This document shows positions 7,220 to 16,200 of a DNA stretch of 18,781 nucleotides, piece after piece. The notes beneath the pieces were generated by a model. The model was given only the letters and a program-made list of their open reading frames with translations, searched no databases and was not told the DNA's origin. The DNA is from Chrysochromulina tobinii (taxonomy: Eukaryota > Haptophyta > Prymnesiales > Chrysochromulinaceae). The position numbers and the translations under genes were made by a program. The DNA lies in NCBI GenBank assembly GCA_001275005.1, contig JWZX01002123.1, positions 1-18,781 of the forward strand, given 5' to 3'. Each line of letters starts with the position of its first letter. The stretch's first letter is position 1.

Positions 7220-10200
7220 GTACGCAGCCGATAGCCTCGAGGCGCCTTTTGAGAGTGCCACTCTGAACGCCCCCCGCTGTGATTGCCTCCCTCATCAGGT
7301 ACTCTGGCAGCGGTGACGAGGGCCTTGAGGTGGGCGTCACCACTACGAAGCCCGAGGACATTGAGCTCGCGACGCGAGGCTACGCGGCGTCCGTGTCTCC
7401 GTCATGGTTCTCCTCCGACAGCGGTTCTCTCTGGATAAATGGCCATCCCCTTTACCACCACGGGCAGTGGCAGCAGACACGCCCCACTGCTCTCAAGGCG
7501 GGCGACGTGGTGACGGTTCACATCAAGGCGTCGGGCCATTTCGAGATCTATTGCAATGGGCTCTTCCAGACGTGCTGGGCGGCCGCGCAAGTGCCCACGG
7601 ATCGGCCGCTCTATCCCGTGTTTGGGCTCCGTGCGCCTGCTTGCGCCATTGCGACGCGGCTGCGGGACGCCAAGCTGGATGGATTGCCAAAGGGGCGGAG
7701 GGCCATTACGCTCCGTGGCATCGAGGGACGTCTGGGGGAGCTCATTGATTTGTCCAAGCACGGCCGACCACGCTATCCAGCCACGTTCCTCAACGTGCGC
7801 TCGCTCACCGACATCCAGTCGCTCGCGCCTCTCCTCTACGCACCCTGGGCTAAGCGCGAGCAAGGGTGCAAAGGTGCACAGCCCATTCTGATTCGCGCCG
7901 GGCCGGGCACCGGCAAGACCTGGTGCATCATGCAGCTGCTCTACCTCCTGGCCCTCGGACAACACGCCCTCTCGCCGCCGGCACGGCGCAAGGTGTGGCG
8001 CTCGCAAGGCTGGCCTACGCGCGCGCGCTACCTCGCTCATGGACGCTCAGAGCACTGCACAAAGCTCGAGCTCGTCCCGTACGCGCTCGACGCCCCGAAC
8101 GCTGTGTGCCCTTGGTTGCCCTTGGTTGCCATGGATGGCCACTGATAGGTACCGTGTCCTCCTCTCTCAGGTACGTGATCTACGTCCAGAAGCTCGCGCG
8201 CCTCATGCGTCAGGCGAAGCCAACCCCCACTAAGGCGGATGACCTTGTGCGCTTCTACATGCGCGCGGAGCACGCGGAGGGCGTCTTTGGCGACGTGAGC
8301 GGCGCTGGTGGGGGCGGCGCTGGTGGGGGCGGCGGCGGTGCCGAGGGCCAGGATCGTGCGTCGGACGAGACTCTCGCGCTACTTGAGCAGCTGCTCGAGA
8401 TGAGAGCCCTCATCTTGCTCCTCGACGGGGTCGACGAGGCCGCGGACCTCAAAGAGGTGATCGAGGACTATGTGTGCACCGAGCTGGTGCCTGCAGGGCA
8501 CCCGATCGTGGTCACCTCACGCCCAGAAGGCGTGCGCCTGCGGCTGTACAAGCGCAACTTTGTCATCATGAACCTGGAGCCTCTGAGCAAGGAGCAGCAG
8601 CAGGCGGCCATCCGCATGCAACTCGAGGAGTCGGCGTTCTTCAACCATCTCAGCCAATTCTCCGAGATCCGCCAGATGCACGACAAGCTGTATGTGACCT
8701 CCGCCTTCCCGCGCGAGGCGGATCGGCTCGCGCTCGAGGCACGAAAGCTGCCCGACCGCTTCCTGCTCGACGAGACGCCCGATGCGGGGTGCGATCCGGA
8801 GATAGATCGTTGAGGAGCCCTCGGAGTGCCTTTGAGGTCGCCCTGACGGCCACTGATTGCCTCCCTCATCAGGTACAACCCAGAGATGCGGAACCACAAT
8901 GTGCATGGCACGGTCTGCCAGCGGCGCGAGGCGGCGGCGGTGGCGCCCCAATCTGAATTCTTGCGCGAGCTGCACAGGCGCTGGGCCGCGAGTGGTCTGC
9001 TGCGTGAGATCGACGTGGCGCTTGCGCACCTGGACGACTTTGCGGACGACGCGGCGATCGAGGACGCGATGGGTCGAGTGTATCTGCCCGCGGGCCCCGC
9101 CGCGTCCGAGGACGCGCGCCTCGGCTTGAAGCTGGCCAAGTTGCTGACGAAGCGCCGGCGCAACGCGTTGCTGCTCGACGAGGCTCCTCCTCCGGCGGGG
9201 CAGTGGAGCGCAAGCTCGCTATGGGCGGAGATCATGGCGAGGACAGACGAGATGTATGAGATCGCGGAGCTGTACAAGGACCGGTTTGACCGGCTGCTGC
9301 GCCTCCTCTATGCGCGCATCGGGCAGCGCACGGACCTCGAATTCCACGTGAGCCGTTGGGATCCGAAGACGAGACGCGAGGAGCGCACGAGGCTCACGTC
9401 CCTGATGACGTGCGCTCTCAAGGATCCGATCCGTGTGCACGAGAAAGCTCTCGATGACTACCAGGGACGCTTCGCCGACGGCGCCCCTCCCGAGGCATGC
9501 GTGGCCGACCTCGTTCGAGCTCGCGCCATCCTGTCGGACGCGTCGCGCTTCCAGCAGCTGTGCGACGAGCTCGAAAAAGGGGTCCGCGAGGAGCTCAACG
9601 GCGAAGTGCTCACGCTGCGGCTCGTGCGCGGCAAGAACAAGTTTCGCACGCTTGACCCGTCGCACTTCCGCAACATCCTGCTCAACCTGCTGCTGCTCAT
9701 CACGACGCGTGATGGCAAGACGATGCGCCTACTGTGCGAGGTGGAGCTCAACCACATCTTCGTGCTCCAGTACAATATGGTGGCGCACGCGCACGAGCAC
9801 TACGACTTCTTCCGTTCACACCTCAAGGACTATGAGAATGAGCTCGCCGTCTCGATCGACTTTATGCTCGAGACGCGCATTCGGGTCTTTGAAGAGGTGA
9901 GTGCCCTCGGATGGCCGTGTCGTGTGCCCGTGAGAAAGAGGCAGGGCCCCTACTTGCCGTGCCTCCGACGAGTGCCCCCCTCCCCCGAGCGCCTCTGAGT
10001 ACCCGTTCTGTGTGCCTCGGGTAGGTGGGAAAGACGCCGGTGCTGCTCTCCCTCCTGATCCTCGTGCTGGGCGCGCTCGAGAAGCCGGGTGCGAAAGCGA
10101 CCCTCCCCTCATCCATCTACGAGCTCTACACGTGCGCCATGGACGCCGCCATCGCGAATAGCCTCGATACTTCGACACTCGGGGCGGCGGAGGCCAGCGG

Positions 10201-13200
10201 CGCAATCTCGCCCATCGAGCTCGCCAAGTCGATGCTCCGCCGTATTGCGACCGCCAATATGCTCGCACAGCGGCGCACGTTTTCACTCGAGCGACACGTG
10301 CTCGAGACCCTCGCGCCGCATCCCGATGAGTTGCGCCTGTGGCGCCAGCTGCTGCACACCTGTTCGAATGGGGCTTCGTCACCCGTGCCACTCGTCAAGG
10401 TGCTCGCCTTCGGTCGCCAGACCGGCGAGTTCCAGTTCAAGCACCTCTCCTTCCAAGAGGCCCTCTTCGTGCAAGCGATCACACGGCGCGAGGCAGATGC
10501 CTTCTGGCAGACCGACAAGGTCGCTGCTGCGCGCCTCAACGACGCCTTCTACACGAACACGTTCCGCATCGGCGAGGGCTGCCTCGGCCATGCCCTCGGC
10601 CGACAGCGGCCCACCTGGTCCTTTGCGCACGAGTTGCTCATCAGCGGCCACGCGGACCGCGGCCTGGCGCGCCTGCATCGGCTGCTTCCTCGCTCGGTGA
10701 GCCTCGCATCGCTCACGCTGCCCCTGAATCCGAGCGGCGACGCCGCCTCCGACTTCAGCGTCCCAATCTCGGAGGACGGGCCGAGTCCCTTTTGGATGCT
10801 CCCGAGCCTACCGGCGCCTCTCAACCAGAGCTTCCGAAGCGCGCGTGTGCTCGGCGCAGGCAAGGCGCGAGTGCTGTGCGTGCGCCGGTACCTCGTGACA
10901 AGTCCACTCGACGCTCGTGGCACGCCCGAGCCATGGGTCGCCCTCGAGCCGGGCGGCAGCCAGCACGCTGCCCTCCCCGCGGCGTGGTTTGAGGCCGAGA
11001 CGGGCGCGATCGGGCTCGAGTTTGGCTGCGTGGCCAGCGACGAGGCCACGGACGGTGCGGGTGGCGAGGACGGCGAGGATGGTGACTCGTCGTCGTTGCC
11101 ATCATCGCGCAGTGGCAGCACGACCGCCTCGGCCACGCGTCAGGACTCGGCGGCGCTCGAGAGTGACCATGTCATCCTCCGAAAGCACACTCAGATCACC
11201 TTCGACCAAGGCGCCGACACGCCTATGCTTCTCCAAACCCTCTCGCTCCTCCCCACAGACCCTTTGCGCCTCGAAGAGCTCAGCGTGCCCGAGCTGCATG
11301 CCCTGCTCGCTCAGCTGCTCCCGGGCTCGTCTGCAGCCGGGTTCGTCAGCTCCGCAGCTGCTGGGTTCATCAGCTCGTCAGCAGCCGGGTTCGTCAGCTC
11401 CGTATCCGATGCGTACTCGAATCCCTTCGCGTCACTCGCTCGCTTCACGGGCGCGGCTGGCTACCTCGAGGTGTTGCTTTTGCCCGAGGCTGCTCGCGCC
11501 TCTGAGCGCCTCTGATGGCACGCCTCTGAGTGCACCTCTGAGTGCCTCCGATTGCATCCCTCATCAGGTGTTGCTGAGCCGCGAGCCGCTACTCCTCGGG
11601 CCGCCGGCATTGGTCGCCACCATGCAGCCGGGCGTGGCTCACAATGCACATCGGCTGCTCTCCATGCGCCAGCGCCAGCACGCAAGCGCCTCGAGCAAGC
11701 GTGGTGCGCCGCCGCGCATCCTGCCTGACAGTGTACTCCAAGCCGCCTTCGCACAGCTGATGAACATGCCGCTGTCACCAAGCAACAGTGTCTCCGCCGC
11801 TCCTTCGACGGCTGAGCCTCCGACGGCTTGGACGGCTTGGCACGCGCTCGCTCTCGACGACGCGCCCTCGAGTGCAGCAGTCGTTGATGAGTTCATCTCG
11901 CGGGTGCCCGCGGCGAAGGCGACCGTCGAGGCGCTGCTCAGGACGGCGCTGCGCAGGGTGCACGCGCCCAACGTGGCGCTCCGACTGGCGACACGTCATC
12001 ACCAAGGAGTCATCGACGTGGAGCCCCTACTCGAGCTCCGCTCGGAGATGCGCGATCCCCGTGATCCGTCGGGTCCGCCGCGTCGGCTCTCCCATTGGGT
12101 GCAACTTGGGCTCGACCCACAGGGCGCAGGCCTCGTCGAGTTCCTAATCGGGAGCGTGCCGCGGCTGCGCTCCTCAACGGTGCAGGTGCGCGCTCGCTCT
12201 GTTCCCCTCCAGCCCGCAAACGCTGTCTCTGATGACTTCTGATGACGCCATCCTCTGCTGCGGCTGTGTGCTTCTCGTCCGCCACTCACTCGTGATGAGC
12301 ACTGATGACGTCCTGTTGAGCACTGATGGCGCTTTTCGTCCGCCACTCACACGTGTCCTTCACGAGTCGCGACCGTTCCACAGCTCTTCCTCGAGGCGTT
12401 GCATGCACGCAAGTACGAAGTGCTACGTCGGCTCGTGGGCGCCGGCATCATGGATGAGCCCGCGTTTGCCACCGAGGTACTCCCCGTGCTGCTCGCGCGC
12501 ACCGAGCGGCTGCCCGCGTACCTCTACGTCCACCCGTCATCCAATCGTCTACCCGCGGCCGCCGTAACCGCCGGCGTAACGGCCGTCGGGAGCTCGGCCG
12601 GTAGCGGTACCGGTAGGGGTGCCGAGACAACGGACATGTTCGCCTCGCTCGAGGAGTCGACAGCCGAGGAGGCGGGCACACTCATGCGGGGGCTTGGGGC
12701 GGCCCACGGCGCCGTCTTCCGCATGCCCCACTCGCCATGGACCCTCTTCGTGCTCGATGAGAAGAGCCGCGCGATTGCGGAGGAGATGGCGAGCCGGTGA
12801 TTGCCGCTGAGTGCACGCTGATTGCCTCTTGAGTGCATCCTGATTGCCTCTTGAGTGTCTGTTGATTGCCTCTCGAGTGCATGCTGATTGCCTCTTGAGT
12901 ACATGCTGATTGCCTCTTGAGTGCATGCTGATTGCCACAGGAGGAGATGGCGAGCTTGTCTCCCACGCTCATCGCCTTCGACTGCCTCTGAGTGCCTCCC
13001 TCATCGTGAGCGTTAATTGCGCCCCTCATCAGGCACCCCGAGAGCCTCGGGCACGCGATGCTCTCCCCCGAGCTGCTGCTGCTCGCGCTCGTACCGCACA
13101 CTCATCAGCTCGCGTTCCGCCTTCTGACGGAGCGCGGCGCACTCACCGTCCTCGATGAGAGCGTCATCTCCGCGCTGCTCGAGCCCTCGGCGCGCTTGAC

Positions 13201-16200
13201 GAATCCGGATGAGGCGACGCGCCACGTGTACCCGACGCTCTCCTCGTGGCAGCGGTTACAGCTCGATCCAGATTCGACGAAACTCGTCCACTTCCTAATG
13301 CGGAACGTGCCCGCGCTCGCGTCGCTCGACGTTCTGCTCAACGCGGCGCATGCGGCACGCGCGGCGGACCTTTTGATGAGCGAGGTGCCTCTGAGCGACG
13401 GTGCGGTCGATGCGCTCCTCATTCCACACGCGTCTCCGGCCGCGCTGCGCGGCATGCCGTGGGACGAAGCTGCCTCGTCGCCCGACGCGGTCGTGTACGA
13501 CTCGCCACACCCTTACCCGCCCGACGCGGTCCTGACCGAGCCGGTCTCGTTGCCCGGCGCGTCGCGCGTGTACGTGGCCTTCCACGAGCAGACCCGCACG
13601 GAGCGGACCGCGAGCGTGACGCTACGCTGGCGAAGCGCCCACGACGGCTTTCAGCACACGTCGGAGCGGTTCGCGGGTGCGGCGGCGCAATGGCCCGGCG
13701 CGGGCAAGATGCCCGTGCTCGAGATCCCCGCCGACAATTTCGAGCTTCAGTTTGAGTCCGGGAGAGGGCCGGCCCGCTGGGGCTACCGCATGGTCGTGTG
13801 GTCCCGGGGCCCGCCCGCATGGTGCCGCTTCTCAGAGCTCATGCTCCACGACTCGAAGGACGCTGATCTGTTGTGCCGCACGCTCCTCACGCGATCGCCA
13901 CGGCTCGCGGCCTTTGCTGCGAACGAGATGACCGAGATTGCGCTGAGCGCCGCCGCCAACAACCCAAAGCGCGCACCCGCCGCGGCGGCCGTGCTTGGGC
14001 GGGTCGCAGCGTGCTGTGGCGACGCGGCTCGGCCCGAGATGAGTGACGCAGTGTGCGACATGCTGCTACGCCCGAGCGAGGGCGGTACGCCTTGGGAGAA
14101 GCTCCTCGTCAGCAACGCGTCGCCCAAGCTCACGATGCGCCTGATGCGCACGCCGCGCCTCGCGATCGCGGCCCAGTCGCTCGAGCTGCTCCTCAAGGCA
14201 CTGGTGCCCAAGCATCGGGAAGCGGCCCAGGCGCTCCTGCGGCTCCTGCCCTCGCTCCCCCCGGGGCTCACACCCAAACTTTTGGAGCGTGATGACGAAA
14301 CCGGGCTCGTCCGGTGGGTCGAGCTCGTGCGAGATGCACGCTGCTCCCGTCTCGCGCGCACGCTGTTGCAGGTGAGTGCCACCGAGTGCCGCCGAGTGCC
14401 TATGGTTGCCACCGATTGCTGCGCTCGTTTCTGATTCCCTAAGTCCGCCACTGATCTCCCGCTCATCTCCCGCCTCGTTGCAGCACGAGCCCTCCCTCGC
14501 ACCGCATGCACTGCTCGCCACCCTCGCCGTCGGCTATACGCACCTGTACGGCGTGCTCCGCGCGCCGCCATACAACCTCGAGCTCGACGAGGCCACTGCG
14601 CGCGCCTTATTAGGACCCCCTTCCATAGTAGGAGCTGGTTCGTCAGAGCAGCCCGAGGCGCCGAGCCGGTGGCAGGAGCTCGTGCTGCACGGCCCATGGC
14701 CCCTCGTGCTGGACCTGATGCGAGAGCAGCCTCTGCTCCGTCAGGCCGCGCTCAGTACGACGCTCGTGGTCGAGGCGATGTTCACGCCGCTCACGTCGAC
14801 GATTGCACTGCAGCTGGTGCAGATGGGCGCCAATCTCCCCCCCGAGCTCGGCACGATGCTCCTCGCTCTCCCCTGCCCTGCACCTCGCTGGATGCTCCCT
14901 AGCGCCGAGGCGCGAGAGAGTCTGCGGGAGGCTGTGGTCGTGCGTGGACTGCGAGCCTCGCATGCCCGGGCCGAGGTGCTCGGATTCTACCGGCGCTCCC
15001 ACGAAGAGGTTACACGCGCCGGGCTGAGCGCGGTGCTGGTGGGCGCCGTGGCGGGCGGCGGGCAGGATGCGCCCGAGGAGCGACGGCGCGTGTACCGCAA
15101 AGTGGGCAGTGATCTCGTGCTTTGGTTCCGATTGCTGGACGAGGAGGTGGAGACGGGGGAGGCGGAGGCAGCGGGCGGTATGGAGGCTGCCAGGAGCCCC
15201 GGCGATGCGCTCGCGAGCGCGGGTGCAGGAGAGGCGGTGGAGCAGGACGAGGGGGACGAGGGGGAGGAGGGGGACGAGGGGGACGAGGGGGACGAGGGGG
15301 AGAAGGACGAGGCGGACGGCAAGGACGCAGCAGGGGAACGAGAGGAGCCTGAGGATCAAGTGGGCGCATGGGTCATCACCTCCACCGACGCCCTGCTCAA
15401 GGCCGCGCGAGGGCAGCATCTCTCACCCGAAGAAGTCCTAGCGAGGGTTGAGGACAATGCCATGACGCCAAACAAGGTGGGCCAAACATGGTCGGTCCTG
15501 GCCAAGTTTGGCAAGTACGAGCCTGCTAACGAGCTCCTTGTGGGCAGCATCGATTCGTCCGGATGGTACACAAACGGCAGTGCCATCGACGAGAATGAAC
15601 GCGGCATCGAGCCAGGCGAGCGTCGGGATGTGACGGACATCGAATCCTCGGGGGCTGCGAAGGACCACTTGCTGAGCAGGCTCGTGCAGGTAGCGGCCTG
15701 TGCGCCGCTCGTGCGTGCCCTACTCGCACGCATGCCCGCGCTCCGCACGGCAGCACTGCTCGCTGCCCTCGAGGCGCCCGGTGTGGAAGTCTACCGACGG
15801 TTCACTGAGGAGAGTGCGCTCGAAGTGGATGAGGGGATCGTCGATGCTCTGCTCGAGCAGACGAATCCAGCGGGAAAGCACTTGCCAAATTCGGAGCTGC
15901 TCAAGACGCGCTGGGGCCAACTGCTGCTGTCGCTGAAGACCAAACGGCCCCTCATCGAGAGCCTGCTGGCCGCCCACCAACGCCTGCGCGAAGCGACGCT
16001 CCACCCAAGCCTGCTCGCGGCCGCCCTCCGCCCGATCTCGCGTGAGCTCGCCTTGTGGCTACTCGTCGAGAAGAACGTGCCCGTGGACCCAGGCGTACTC
16101 GAGGCGCTGATGTTGTACGACCCCTCATTGGGAAGAGAGCCTCAAGAGCTGATCCTGACCTCCGCCGACGCAGCGACGCCACTCAGCTGGTGCACCCACT

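Noticed and set aside
5598-7361. A 587-codon open frame on the minus strand, antisense to exon 1
   Set aside because: It mirrors the GC-rich codons of the opposite strand, shows no domain or ATG-supported start I can recognise, and overlaps exon 1, which encodes recognisable domains.
12798-12939. Regular short repeats that could be mistaken for a CRISPR array
   Set aside because: The 22-nt units are directly adjacent with no unique spacers, and they lie in a eukaryotic intron; this is a minisatellite.
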